Below are positions 27,732 to 35,842 of a stretch of 64,000 nucleotides of DNA, one piece after another. Source of the DNA: Propionibacteriaceae bacterium (GTDB lineage: Bacteria > Actinomycetota > Actinomycetes > Propionibacteriales > Propionibacteriaceae); NCBI GenBank assembly GCA_017306015.1, contig JAFKJK010000026.1, forward strand, positions 54,685 to 118,684. The letters run 5' to 3'. A program made the position numbers and the translations under genes. The first letter of the stretch is position 1; each line of letters starts with the position of its first letter. The notes beneath the pieces were generated by a model that ran no database searches, was not told the origin of the DNA, and worked only from the letters and a program-made list of their open reading frames with translations.

Positions 27732-28388
27732 ATGACCGTCCCAGGAGACCATGGGCAGTACAGCGGCGCGACCGTGCCGGAAGGCTACGAGGCCACCGCC
27801 CGGATCGATCCCGCGGCCGTGCCGGGTGGCTATCGGGACGAGGCGGTGGCCGAGCGCAGGACGCGGTTCGGTGGTGTCAAGGTGGGCTCGGCCTTCTTCG
27901 GCTGGGTGACGGCGACCGGGATGACGGTGATCCTGACAGCCCTGCTGGCGGGTGTGGGAGCTGCTGTCGGCGCCGCCACCGGCGCCGGCGTGGGCACGGC
28001 GACCGTGAACATGGACCCGGGCGCGCTGGGAGTCGCCGGGGCGATCGTGCTCGGCGTCGTGGTCCTGCTGTCCTACTTCTGCGGCGGCTACGTCGCCGGC
28101 CGGATGGCGCGCTTCAGTGGTGCGAAACAGGGCGTTGCGGTGTGGCTGTGGGCCCTCGTCTTCGCCGTCGTCGGGACGATCGTCGGGCTCGTGGTGGGCA
28201 ACAACCTCACCGGCTGGTCCACCATCAGTGGACTGCCGCAGGTGCCGATCGGCCAGGCCGATCTCACGATGGCCGGGGTTGCGGCCGTGGTCGGGGTGGC
28301 CCTGGTGAGCCTTCTCGGCGCCATCCTGGGCGGGCTGGCCGGAATGCGGTACCACCGCACGATCGACCGGGCGGCGCTGGGGGAGTGA
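27732..28388 (+). CDS. Four-helix membrane protein of unknown function
   Basis: 218 aa, with AGGAGG five bases before the ATG. A polar N-terminus of about 50 residues (tyrosine/glycine containing) precedes two hydrophobic hairpins (MTVILTALLAGVGAAVGAATG, AIVLGVVVLLSYFCGGYVAG) and two more (VWLWALVFAVVGTIVGLVVG, AAVVGVALVSLLGAILGGL). No catalytic motif. A 17-base direct repeat (27626-27642 and 27659-27675, one mismatch, period 33) lies in its upstream region and could be a regulator site. Confidence 0.7.
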   Translation: MTVPGDHGQYSGATVPEGYEATARIDPAAVPGGYRDEAVAERRTRFGGVKVGSAFFGWVTATGMTVILTALLAGVGAAVGAATGAGVGTATVNMDPGALGVAGAIVLGVVVLLSYFCGGYVAGRMARFSGAKQGVAVWLWALVFAVVGTIVGLVVGNNLTGWSTISGLPQVPIGQADLTMAGVAAVVGVALVSLLGAILGGLAGMRYHRTIDRAALGE

Positions 28389-28460
28389 AGCCGGTCGGCC
28401 CTGGTCGCGGGCCGCGCTCTCGTCCGCGGAGGAGCGTGACCGACGCACGCTGCTGTCGGC

Positions 28461-28832
28461 TCAGCGGAGCTGCTTGACCGTGTCGCTGGAGCCCCATGCG
28501 CGGTCGGTCGTCCACGCCGGGACGCCCAGCCGATGGGCGGTCGCCAGACAGAAGCGATCGGCCAACGAGACCTGGCGATCGTCCTTCCAGAGCGCGGCGG
28601 CCACGACGGCGTCATCCGCGGTCGCGGGTTCGATCTGGAGGCCGTAGCTCGCCATCAGATCGGCGGTCAACGCCCAGTTCCCGCCGCGAGTACGCACCTT
28701 CTGGGCCACCTCGGCGTAGTTCACCGCCGAACATGCCGAACCTGTGTCGAGGAGGTCTTGGACAATGTCTGCGCCCGGCTCGTCCTGCAGCCAGGCCAGC
28801 AGCGCCGAGGCGTCGAGCACAGCGACGATCAC
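28461..28832 (-). CDS. PIN-domain toxin (VapC-like)
   Basis: 123 aa ribonuclease toxin candidate. It begins VAVLDASALLAWLQDEPG with Asp7; later acidic residues lie in YAEVAQKV, LADRFCLATA and TTDRAW, completing the PIN metal site. GTG 28832 overlaps the antitoxin stop in GTGA, the usual coupling in vapBC pairs. Orientation and spacing support a bona fide toxin-antitoxin module. Confidence 0.88.
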   Translation of the reverse strand: MIVAVLDASALLAWLQDEPGADIVQDLLDTGSACSAVNYAEVAQKVRTRGGNWALTADLMASYGLQIEPATADDAVVAAALWKDDRQVSLADRFCLATAHRLGVPAWTTDRAWGSSDTVKQLR

Positions 28833-29089
28833 AATGGGGCTGCCTCGACCGCAGCGTCTGCGGCAGCCTCGGCGTGGCGTTCCGCGACGAGTTCGTCGGC
28901 CAGGCTGCGCCCGCCCAGTTGCGCCTTGATCATCGCTCGCGCCTGGTCGACGGACATGAGCAATAGGCCCTCATCGGTCTCGGTGAGGATCAACCGGGTT
29001 CCCTGCTCCCAGTTGAGGTCCGCGCGGACCTCGGCGGGGATGACCAGACGTCCCCGATCTCCCATAGTCAATGCGCGGGTACCACTCAT
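28829..29089 (-). CDS. AbrB/MazE-type antitoxin (VapB-like)
   Basis: 86 aa. The N-terminal swapped-hairpin DNA-binding domain is LTMGDRGRLVIPAEVRADLNW. The alpha-helical, alanine/glutamate-rich C-terminus should bind the toxin. ATG 29089 lies six bases after a TACGGT box, so the operon mRNA is probably leaderless and autorepressed, as in related modules (inference). Confidence 0.85.
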   Translation of the reverse strand: MSGTRALTMGDRGRLVIPAEVRADLNWEQGTRLILTETDEGLLLMSVDQARAMIKAQLGGRSLADELVAERHAEAAADAAVEAAPL

Positions 29090-29095
29090 GTGCTC

Positions 29096-29101
29096 ACCGT
29101 A
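29096..29101 (-). promoter_or_regulatory. -10 box, leaderless promoter of the vapBC-like pair
   Basis: On the minus strand TACGGT ends six bases before the antitoxin ATG; no ribosome-binding site is visible. Confidence 0.5.
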
Positions 29102-29216
29102 CCACCCGACTCACTCAATCCCACTCGCCGAGCGGACGGCGGTCGCGGATCAGTTCTGTCTGTGGTCTCGTGGAGCCGGAGCGTCCGGATGAGCAGAGGT
29201 CTGCTCTGGGCTGCTC

Positions 29217-29555
29217 GCCGATTTCGGGATGCCGGATGCGCTTGCTCCCGCGACGATGGGCGGAGACATTGTGCGTCGCCCATTTCGCACGAGATTCCAC
29301 GCTGACCGTGGAGAGATGCCCGACCAGCTCGACCAGGGCCCTCGCGTGCGGGGCACGCGCCGACTCCGCCCGCAGCATCGCCACCGCATCCGCGGCGACC
29401 ACCTCCCATTCGGGCAACATCTCACGACGGCGGTCGTCGAGGAACAGGAAGCGCACCATGTTCGGAACCCCGTTCCCGTGGTGCCGGTCGTAGACATCTG
29501 CCTACAACGCACGCCCCGCAGGGTTGGGCAGGTCCCCAGGGCTGAGGAGAAGGTC
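29217..29555 (-). pseudogene. Remnant of an MmyB-type XRE-family regulator
   Basis: One frame on the minus strand reads NPAGRAL, then TAG, then ADVYDRHHGNGVPNMVRFLF and onward through EMLPEWEVVAADAVAMLR and SRAKWATHNV to RIRHPEIG. This is the MmyB ligand-binding domain that follows an XRE helix-turn-helix in actinobacterial regulators. A Tyr codon appears changed to TAG near 29510. The helix-turn-helix half is absent upstream, and similarity ends abruptly near 29217. A decayed fragment; a product from ATG 29459 is possible but unlikely to work. Confidence 0.6.
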
Positions 29556-29801
29556 TCGTCTTCAGCCGCGGTAGTCGAGTCGGACCATACCGGCCCGCTC
29601 GTCTCCCCACGCGAGCATCGCGTGCAGGGCAACCGGGCTACCGAGGGAGCCGACGATCATCGAATCGCCCGTCCGCGACCTCGGGGAGCATCGTTTCGGT
29701 CTGTTGGCTCAGTTCGCGCTGGGCTCCCTCGCCACGGCTCGAGCGTTGTCGTTCGATTCGGCGTATTGGGTGATTGGGCTAGTGGCGGAGCGGTAACCCG
29801 C
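29556..29801. other. Stretch without a convincing gene
   Basis: Between the regulator remnant and tRNA-Ala I see only a 32-codon frame on the minus strand (29562-29660, containing LHAMLAWGDERAGMVRLDYR). It has no clear ribosome-binding site and no recognised family. It may be the end of another decayed gene. Confidence 0.4.
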
Positions 29802-29877
29802 TGGTGGAGCATAGGGGATTCGAACCCCTGACCTCTTCCATGCCATGGAAGCGCGCTACCAACTGCGCCAATGCCCC
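29802..29877 (-). tRNA. tRNA-Ala (GGC anticodon)
   Basis: Read on the minus strand, the gene begins GGGGCATTGGCGCAGTTGG. The acceptor GGGGCAT pairs with ATGCTCC (one G-U). The anticodon stem CTTCC/GGAAG encloses ATGGCAT with anticodon GGC. The T loop GGTTCGAACCC is standard, and CCA is encoded. 76 bases including CCA. Confidence 0.95.
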
Positions 29878-29899
29878 GCACCGCGTGCGGCGGAGCACC

Positions 29900-29905
29900 A
29901 CCTTA
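29900..29905 (-). promoter_or_regulatory. -10 box of tRNA-Ala, overlapping the PAP2 stop
   Basis: TAAGGT on the minus strand lies 22 bases before the mature tRNA and includes the TAA stop of the upstream PAP2 gene. It would give a start near 29893. Confidence 0.45.
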
Positions 29906-30664
29906 CGGCAGCGCTGGCGGAGAACGGAAATCGGCGGGAGCTGTGGACGCCGCCCCCGCAGCCGGCGCCCGGGACGAGCGCCGCAGCAGCGTCTGGTGGA
30001 CGGTGATCAGCAGCGCCAGCCAGGCCAGTCCGACCAGCCAGGCGAACACCACGTCGCTGAGCCAGTGGTGACCCAGATACACCCTGCTGACGCCCATCGC
30101 GACGCTCCAGGCCACGGCGAGCACCACGGCGACCACCCGGAGCCACCGGCGAGCGACCAGCCAGACCGTCAGGTACGCGAGCATTCCCGCCACCACCGTG
30201 CTGTTCAGCGTGTGCCCGGACGGGAACGAGAACCCCTGCTCATACGGCGGCACGGCGCTCGCCAACGGCGGACGCGCCCGGCCGAACGCCGGCTTGCCCA
30301 CCAGCGTGAACACCACCGACCCGGCCGAGGCCACCAGCATCAGCACCCACACCGTCCGCCGCCGGGACGCCCGGTAGAGCACGGCGCTCAGCACCAACCC
30401 GATCGCGACCATCGGCACCGTCGTGCCCAGGTTCGTGAAGCCGGTGACCAGAGTCTCGGCCGTTGGCGTCCGCACCGACATCATCCAGGCCAGCACCGGT
30501 TCGTCCAGCGCCGCCAGCGCCCGGCTCGCCACCACCTGCTCGTAGACCTCGGCCGCGCCCGCCACCAGCAGGGCGAACACCGCCCCGCCGACGACCCCGG
30601 TGAGCACCAGCGTCCGCCACACGGCGGGACGCTCGGTCGTGCCCATGGCGGCAGGCTCGCTCAT
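29903..30664 (-). CDS. PAP2-family membrane phosphatase
   Basis: 253 aa, about six helices. The three PAP2 motifs are present: KPAFGRARPP, the PSGH box in FSFPSGHTLNS, and SRVYLGHHWLSDV with the nucleophilic His. Likely a lipid phosphatase such as for phosphatidate, phosphatidylglycerophosphate or undecaprenyl pyrophosphate; which one cannot be decided. ATG 30664 follows a TACGCT box (30676-30671) by six bases, so the mRNA is probably leaderless. Confidence 0.9.
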   Translation of the reverse strand: MSEPAAMGTTERPAVWRTLVLTGVVGGAVFALLVAGAAEVYEQVVASRALAALDEPVLAWMMSVRTPTAETLVTGFTNLGTTVPMVAIGLVLSAVLYRASRRRTVWVLMLVASAGSVVFTLVGKPAFGRARPPLASAVPPYEQGFSFPSGHTLNSTVVAGMLAYLTVWLVARRWLRVVAVVLAVAWSVAMGVSRVYLGHHWLSDVVFAWLVGLAWLALLITVHQTLLRRSSRAPAAGAASTAPADFRSPPALP

Positions 30665-30751
30665 CCGGCGAGCGTACCCGCGCGGAATGCGCATTGCCGG
30701 TCGCCGGTTGGACGGGGTAACCATGTCGTAAGCCACCAGGAAGGAAACACG

Positions 30752-31174
30752 ATGACAGTCCGTTCCGCACAGGCCCACTGGGAGGGCTCGCTGGTCGAGG
30801 GCAAGGGCGAGGTCGAGTTCCTCAACTCCACCCTCGGCAGCGTCGAGGTCGACTGGCGCAACCGCTCCGGCGAGCCCGAGGGCAAGACCAGCCCGGAGGA
30901 GCTGATCGCGGCCGCCCACTCCACCTGCTACTCGATGGCGCTGTCCCACGCGCTGGCCGGCAACGGGACGCCTCCGGCCTCCGTGGACACTCGCGCCGAC
31001 GTCACCTTCGTCCCCGGTGAGGGGATCACCGGCATCGTGCTCACCGTCCGCGCAGCCGTCCCTGGGCTGAGCGCCGAGGACTTCGACAGGTTCGCCCAGG
31101 AGGCCAAAACCGGCTGTCCGGTGTCTGCGGCACTCGCCGGAACGAAGATCGAGCTGGACGCGGCCCTCGTCTGA
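30752..31174 (+). CDS. OsmC/Ohr family peroxiredoxin
   Basis: 140 aa thiol peroxidase of the OsmC subgroup, detoxifying organic hydroperoxides. The two active cysteines are in HSTCYSMAL and KTGCPVSAAL, with the upstream conserved TSPEELIAAAH. AGGAAGG precedes the ATG by seven bases. The 20-bp perfect hairpin downstream may end the transcript. Confidence 0.92.
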   Translation: MTVRSAQAHWEGSLVEGKGEVEFLNSTLGSVEVDWRNRSGEPEGKTSPEELIAAAHSTCYSMALSHALAGNGTPPASVDTRADVTFVPGEGITGIVLTVRAAVPGLSAEDFDRFAQEAKTGCPVSAALAGTKIELDAALV

Positions 31175-31214
31175 CGTCCGGTGGGCCAGCACCCACAGGC
31201 ACCAGCCACCAGAC

Positions 31215-31256
31215 ACAGTGAACATTCCTCCTGAACTCAGGAGGAATGTTCACTGT
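31215..31256. repeat. Perfect 20-bp inverted repeat
   Basis: The arms 31215-31234 and 31237-31256 are perfect complements around a two-base loop (AC); the core is GAACATTCCTCCTGA. It sits between osmC and the lipoprotein gene and is followed by TTTG, so it may act as a terminator. It resembles in design, but not in sequence, the longer hairpins at 38529 and 39333. Confidence 0.85.
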
Positions 31257-31282
31257 TTGTGCGATCGGTCAGACTGGGACGC

Positions 31283-32365
31283 ATGCGAGGACGCGGGTGG
31301 CTGCTGGTCTCCACGCTGGCGTTCGCCCTGATCGCCGGCTGCTCAGCCCCGCCCGTCCCGAACCGCTCGCCTTCGCCGCCCGCGGCCACGGCGGCCCCGA
31401 CCTCGCCCAGCGCAGGGACGCCCCGGACGCTCGCCAGCCACCTGGACGTGCCCTGGGACCTCGCCGTGCTGCCGGACGGCGACCTGCTGATCACGCTGCG
31501 CGACGCCGCCGACGTCGTCCGCCTCGGTCGGGACGGCCAGGTGACCACCGTCGCGCACATCGCCGGCGTCGTGCCCGGCGGCGAGGGCGGCCTGCTCGGC
31601 CTCACCCTCTCGCCCGATTTCGCGAGCGACGGTTTCGTCTACGTCTACTACACCGCCGCCGACGATAACCGCGTCGTCCGCTACCGGTACGCCGAAGCCA
31701 CGCTGTCGCAGCCCCACCCGATCCTCACCGGCATCCCCAAAGGTGGCGTCCACAACGGCGGACGCCTCCGCTTCGGCCCGGACGGAGACCTCTACATCGG
31801 CACCGGCGAGACCGGCAACTCCGGGCTCTCCCAGAACACCCGATCCCTCGGCGGCAAGATCCTGCGCATCCATGCCGACGGCTCGATCCCCTCCGACAAC
31901 CCCTTCGGCAACGCCGTCTACAGCTACGGCCACCGCAACGTCCAGGGCCTCGGCTGGGACGCCAGGGGACGGCTGTACGCCAGCGAGTTCGGCGCCAGCG
32001 CCGAGGACGAACTGAACGAGATCGTCCGCGGCGGCAACTACGGCTGGCCGGTCATCGAGGGTGACGGCCAGCGCGAAGGGATGCGTCCGCCGCTGCTGAC
32101 CTGGCGCACCTCCGAGGCCTCACCGAGCGGCATCGCCGTCACCCCGGACGGGACCGTCTACCTGGCCGCACTCCGGGGCGAACGCGTCTGGAAGACGACC
32201 CGCAACGGCGATGCCATGACCGATCCGGTGGTCTTCGCCGACGGCTTCGGCCGCGTCCGCGACGTCGAGATCGTCGGCTCCGAGCTGTACCTGCTCACCG
32301 ACAACACGTTCCGCGGCTCCCCGTCCGCCGACGACGACCGGCTGATCGCACTCCCGCTCGGGTAG
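31283..32365 (+). CDS. Lipoprotein PQQ-type glucose/sorbosone dehydrogenase homologue
   Basis: 360 aa. Signal peptide with lipobox LIAGC, a short Pro/Ser linker, then a six-bladed beta-propeller of the soluble glucose dehydrogenase family: HLDVPWDLAVLPDGDLLITLR, GGLLGLTLSPDF, HNGGRLRFGPDGDLYIGTGE, and YGHRNVQGLGWDARGRLYASE. The catalytic His and calcium-site residues appear present. The family oxidises aldose sugars with PQQ; no PQQ synthesis genes are in the window, so cofactor and substrate are uncertain. ATG 31283 is taken, with a weak -10-like CAGACT seven bases before it. Confidence 0.88.
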   Translation: MRGRGWLLVSTLAFALIAGCSAPPVPNRSPSPPAATAAPTSPSAGTPRTLASHLDVPWDLAVLPDGDLLITLRDAADVVRLGRDGQVTTVAHIAGVVPGGEGGLLGLTLSPDFASDGFVYVYYTAADDNRVVRYRYAEATLSQPHPILTGIPKGGVHNGGRLRFGPDGDLYIGTGETGNSGLSQNTRSLGGKILRIHADGSIPSDNPFGNAVYSYGHRNVQGLGWDARGRLYASEFGASAEDELNEIVRGGNYGWPVIEGDGQREGMRPPLLTWRTSEASPSGIAVTPDGTVYLAALRGERVWKTTRNGDAMTDPVVFADGFGRVRDVEIVGSELYLLTDNTFRGSPSADDDRLIALPLG

Positions 32366-32380
32366 CGGCGCTGACTGTCC

Positions 32381-34936
32381 TCAGACGGCCGCAGCGTGCC
32401 AGATCTTCGACAGGTAGTCGTGCATCGAGCGGTCGGAGGAGAAGAAGCCGCTGCGGGCGACGTTCAGGATCGCCGACCGGGTCCACGCCTCGGTGTCGGC
32501 GTAGGCCGCCTCGACCCTCGCCTGCGCGTCCAGGTAGGACTGGTAGTCGGCCAGCGCCATGAAGCGATCCTCGTAGAGCAGGTTCGACACCACCGGCTCG
32601 AACGTCTGCCGGTCACCACCGGAGAACGCACCGGACGCGATCAGGTCGATCGCGCTCTTCAGGTCGGGGTTCGACTCGTAGTAGGCCGACGGCTGGTAGC
32701 CGGACGCCTGCAGTGCGGCGACCTCCGGCTCGAGCATCCCGAACAGGAAGAAGTTGGCGTCCCCGACCAGCCGGCGGATCTCCACGTTCGCGCCGTCGTC
32801 GGTGCCGATGGTGAGCGCGCCGTTGAGGGCGAACTTCATGTTGCCCGTCCCGGAGGCTTCCATGCCGGCCAGCGAGATCTGCTCCGACAGGTCGGCCGCA
32901 GGGATCAGCTTCTCGGCCAGCGTGACGTTGTAGTTCGCGGGGAACGCGATCATCAGCCGTCCACCCACCCGGGGGTCGGCGTTGACGACCTCGGCCACCG
33001 AGTTGATCAGGTAGATGATCTCCTTGGCCATCCGGTAGCCGGGGGCGGCCTTCGCGCCGAACACCACGGTCCGGGGAGTGACCGTCCTCGGGTCGACCCG
33101 TCCGCTGATGATCTGGTCGTACAGCGTGACCACGTGCAGCAGCTTCAGCGTCTGCCGCTTGTACTCGTGCAGGCGCTTGACCATCACGTCCAGCAGGTGC
33201 CCGGCCGGCAGCCGGATGCCGTCGCGGGTCTCCAACAGGTTGACCAGACGGGTCTTGTTCTTCTGCTTCGCGTCCCGGAAGGCGGCCCGGAATTCCTCGT
33301 CCTCGGCGTACGGCTCGAGCTCCTCCAGCCGGTCGAGGTCGGTGACCCAGTTCGGGCCGAGCGTGTCGGTGATCAGGGCGGACAGCCACGGGTTCGCCAG
33401 CCGGACGAACCGTCTCGGGGTGACCCCGTTGGTCACGTTGGTGAACTTGCCCGGGAAGTAGGTGTTGAACGCCGGCAGCACCTTCTCGGCCAGCAGTTTG
33501 CTGTGCAGCTCGGCCACGCCGTTCACCTTGGTGGCGGCGATCGTGGCCAGGTACGCCATCCGGACCTGGCGCTCGGGGAAGTCGCTGATGATCGACATCG
33601 AGCGGGCCAGCAGCTCGTCGCCGGGATGCTGTTCGCGCACCTCGGCGAGGAACTCGTCGTTGATCCGGTAGATGATCTCCAGATGCCGGGGCAGCAGTCG
33701 TCCCAGCAGGTCGACCGGCCAGACCTCCAGGGCCTCCGGCAGCAGCGTGTGGCAGGTGTAGGCGAAGCACTGCCGGGTGACGTCCCACGCCTCGTCCCAG
33801 TCGAACTTCTTCTCGTCGACCAGGATCCGCATCAGCTCCGGGACGGCGATCACCGGGTGGGTGTCGTTCAGCTGGAAGATGATTCGCTCAGGCAGGTTGT
33901 GCAGGTCGAAGCCGGGCTCGAGCACCTGCTCCAGGAAGTCACGGATCGAACAGGCCACGAAGAAGTACTGCTGCTGCAGCCGGAGTTCCTTGCCCTGCGG
34001 GGTGGAGTCCTCGGGGTAGAGCACCTTGGTGATGTTCTCGGCGAAGGTCTGCGCGCGGACGGCCTCGGCGTAGTCACCGGAGTTGAAGATCTGCAGGTCG
34101 AACGCCTTGGTGGCCTGCGCGCTCCACAGCCGCAGCGTGTTCACCCGGCCGTTGTGGTAGCCGGGGACCATGTAGTTGTACGGGACCCCGAGCACGTTCC
34201 AGTCCGGGACCCAGCGGGTGCGTTCCGTCCCCTCGTCGTCCCAGGTCTCGGTGTGGCCGCCGAAGTCGACCCGGACGGCGGCCTCCGGGTGCGGGAACTC
34301 CCACGGATTGCCCAGGGCCAGCCAGGTGTCGGGCTGCTCGACCTGGCGTCCGCCGACGAACGTCTGACGGAAGATGCCGTACTCGTAGCGGATCCCGTAG
34401 CCGATGCAGGGGACGCTCATGGTCGCCAGCGAGTCGATGAAGCACGCCGCCAGCCGGCCGAGGCCGCCGTTGCCGAGGCCGGGTTCCACCTCCTGCGCCC
34501 GCAGAGTGGCCAGGTCCAGCCCGCACGCGGCCATCGCCTGCTCGGCGATCTCGCCCAGTTGGGTGGCCATCAGCGCGTTGCCGAGCTGGCGGCCGAGCAG
34601 GAACTCCGCGGACAGGTAGCCGACGGTCTTGGCCTTGGTCTCGCGGTGCTTGCGGGAGGTCTCCAGCCAGCGCGCCATCAGGTAGTTGCGGACGGTGCTG
34701 GCCAGCGCCAGGTACTGGTCGTTCACGGTGGAGCGGGAGAGCGCGACCCCCTGGTCGGTGTTCAGCTCGCGGAGGAACTCCTTCACGAAACCGTCCACCG
34801 AGTGCGTCGGCGAGGTCACCGGGGCCTGCGCGACCGGATGCGTCGGCGGGAACATCGGGCCTAGCTGATGGACGGTGGACGGAGTCTCGTCCGCGGGGAG
34901 GCCACCGGGACCGGCAACCAGGATCGCTTCACTCAT
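32381..34936 (-). CDS. glgP: Glycogen/maltodextrin phosphorylase
   Basis: 851 aa GT35 enzyme releasing glucose 1-phosphate from alpha-1,4-glucans. Full-length and intact: VGYLSAEFLLGRQLGNAL, the N-terminal GLGNGGLGRLAACF, and the pyridoxal-phosphate lysine in EASGTGNMKFALNGALTIGT. ATG 34936 follows a TAGATT box (34949-34944) by seven bases (leaderless). The same TAGATT box in the same position precedes the GH94 phosphorylase gene. Convergent with the dehydrogenase; downstream of nadC but with its own promoter. Confidence 0.97.
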   Translation of the reverse strand: MSEAILVAGPGGLPADETPSTVHQLGPMFPPTHPVAQAPVTSPTHSVDGFVKEFLRELNTDQGVALSRSTVNDQYLALASTVRNYLMARWLETSRKHRETKAKTVGYLSAEFLLGRQLGNALMATQLGEIAEQAMAACGLDLATLRAQEVEPGLGNGGLGRLAACFIDSLATMSVPCIGYGIRYEYGIFRQTFVGGRQVEQPDTWLALGNPWEFPHPEAAVRVDFGGHTETWDDEGTERTRWVPDWNVLGVPYNYMVPGYHNGRVNTLRLWSAQATKAFDLQIFNSGDYAEAVRAQTFAENITKVLYPEDSTPQGKELRLQQQYFFVACSIRDFLEQVLEPGFDLHNLPERIIFQLNDTHPVIAVPELMRILVDEKKFDWDEAWDVTRQCFAYTCHTLLPEALEVWPVDLLGRLLPRHLEIIYRINDEFLAEVREQHPGDELLARSMSIISDFPERQVRMAYLATIAATKVNGVAELHSKLLAEKVLPAFNTYFPGKFTNVTNGVTPRRFVRLANPWLSALITDTLGPNWVTDLDRLEELEPYAEDEEFRAAFRDAKQKNKTRLVNLLETRDGIRLPAGHLLDVMVKRLHEYKRQTLKLLHVVTLYDQIISGRVDPRTVTPRTVVFGAKAAPGYRMAKEIIYLINSVAEVVNADPRVGGRLMIAFPANYNVTLAEKLIPAADLSEQISLAGMEASGTGNMKFALNGALTIGTDDGANVEIRRLVGDANFFLFGMLEPEVAALQASGYQPSAYYESNPDLKSAIDLIASGAFSGGDRQTFEPVVSNLLYEDRFMALADYQSYLDAQARVEAAYADTEAWTRSAILNVARSGFFSSDRSMHDYLSKIWHAAAV

Positions 34937-34993
34937 TCGGCACAATCTAGCGGCGGTTCGTTACGACTGGGAAAACGTGTGTCCGCCGCCGGC

Positions 34994-35842
34994 TCAACGC
35001 GGGACGTGGTCCAGCCCGATGTCCAGCACCCTCGCGGAGTGGGTCAGCCAGCCGACCGAGATCAGGTCGACGCCCGCCTCGGCGAGCGGCACGGCGGTCG
35101 TCGGCGTGATCCGTCCGGACGCCTCGGTGATCATTCGGCCGGCGATCAGGTGCACGGCTTCGCGGAGGAGATCGGCGTCCATGTTGTCCAGCAGGACGGC
35201 GTCGGCACCGATGTCGAGGAGTTCCCGCAGTTGTTCGAGGGAGTCGACCTCGACCTCGATCTTGACCAGGTGGCCGACGTGCGCCCTGGCCGCTCTCACC
35301 GCAGGGGTGATTCCGCCGGCGACGGCGATGTGGTTGTCCTTGATCAGCACGGCGTCGTCGAGGCCGAAGCGGTGGTTGGAGCCACCGCCGGCGACCACGG
35401 CGTGCTTCTGCAGCGCCCGCAGGCCGGGGATGGTCTTGCGGGTGTCGGCCACGCGGGCCTGGGTGTGGGCGATCGCGTCCGCGATGGTGGCGGTGCCGGT
35501 GGCCACGCCGGAGAGGTGGCCGAGGAAGTTCAGGGCCACTCGCTCACCCGACAGCAGGGCGCGAGCCGGTCCGGTGATGGTGGCGATGACCGTCCCCGGC
35601 TGGACGCGGGAGCCGTCGGGCAGCAGGTCTTCCACCCGCACCCGGTCGTCCAGGAGCTCCCAGGCAAGGCGGGCGCAGTCGCCGCCGGCGATCACGCCCG
35701 GCTCACGGGAGACCAGCTGGACGGTCGCGGTCTGGTCGGCGCCGATGATGGCGTCGGTCGTGAGGTCGCCGGCCCGTCCGAGGTCTTCGAGGAGGGCCGC
35801 CCGGACGAGCGGCTCGATGACGACCCGGGGAAGCGTCCTCAC
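34994..35842 (-). CDS. nadC: Nicotinate-nucleotide pyrophosphorylase (quinolinate phosphoribosyltransferase)
   Basis: 282 aa. Converts quinolinate and PRPP to nicotinate mononucleotide. Motifs: EDLGRAGDLTTDA, LNFLGHLSGVATGT, ADTRKTIPGLRALQKHAV, GGGSNHRFGLDDAVLIKDNH and IEVEVDSLEQLRE. GTG start overlaps the nadB stop (GTGA). Third gene of nadABC. Confidence 0.97.
   Translation of the reverse strand: MRTLPRVVIEPLVRAALLEDLGRAGDLTTDAIIGADQTATVQLVSREPGVIAGGDCARLAWELLDDRVRVEDLLPDGSRVQPGTVIATITGPARALLSGERVALNFLGHLSGVATGTATIADAIAHTQARVADTRKTIPGLRALQKHAVVAGGGSNHRFGLDDAVLIKDNHIAVAGGITPAVRAARAHVGHLVKIEVEVDSLEQLRELLDIGADAVLLDNMDADLLREAVHLIAGRMITEASGRITPTTAVPLAEAGVDLISVGWLTHSARVLDIGLDHVPR

Noticed and set aside
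29804..30751. A long in-frame upstream extension of osmC
   Set aside because: It runs antisense through the tRNA and PAP2 gene; the OsmC start at 30752 has a proper ribosome-binding site.
31283..32365. Sugar dehydrogenase as part of the glycogen pathway with glgP
   Set aside because: The genes are convergent, the protein is an exported lipoprotein and glgP is cytoplasmic; no functional tie is supported.
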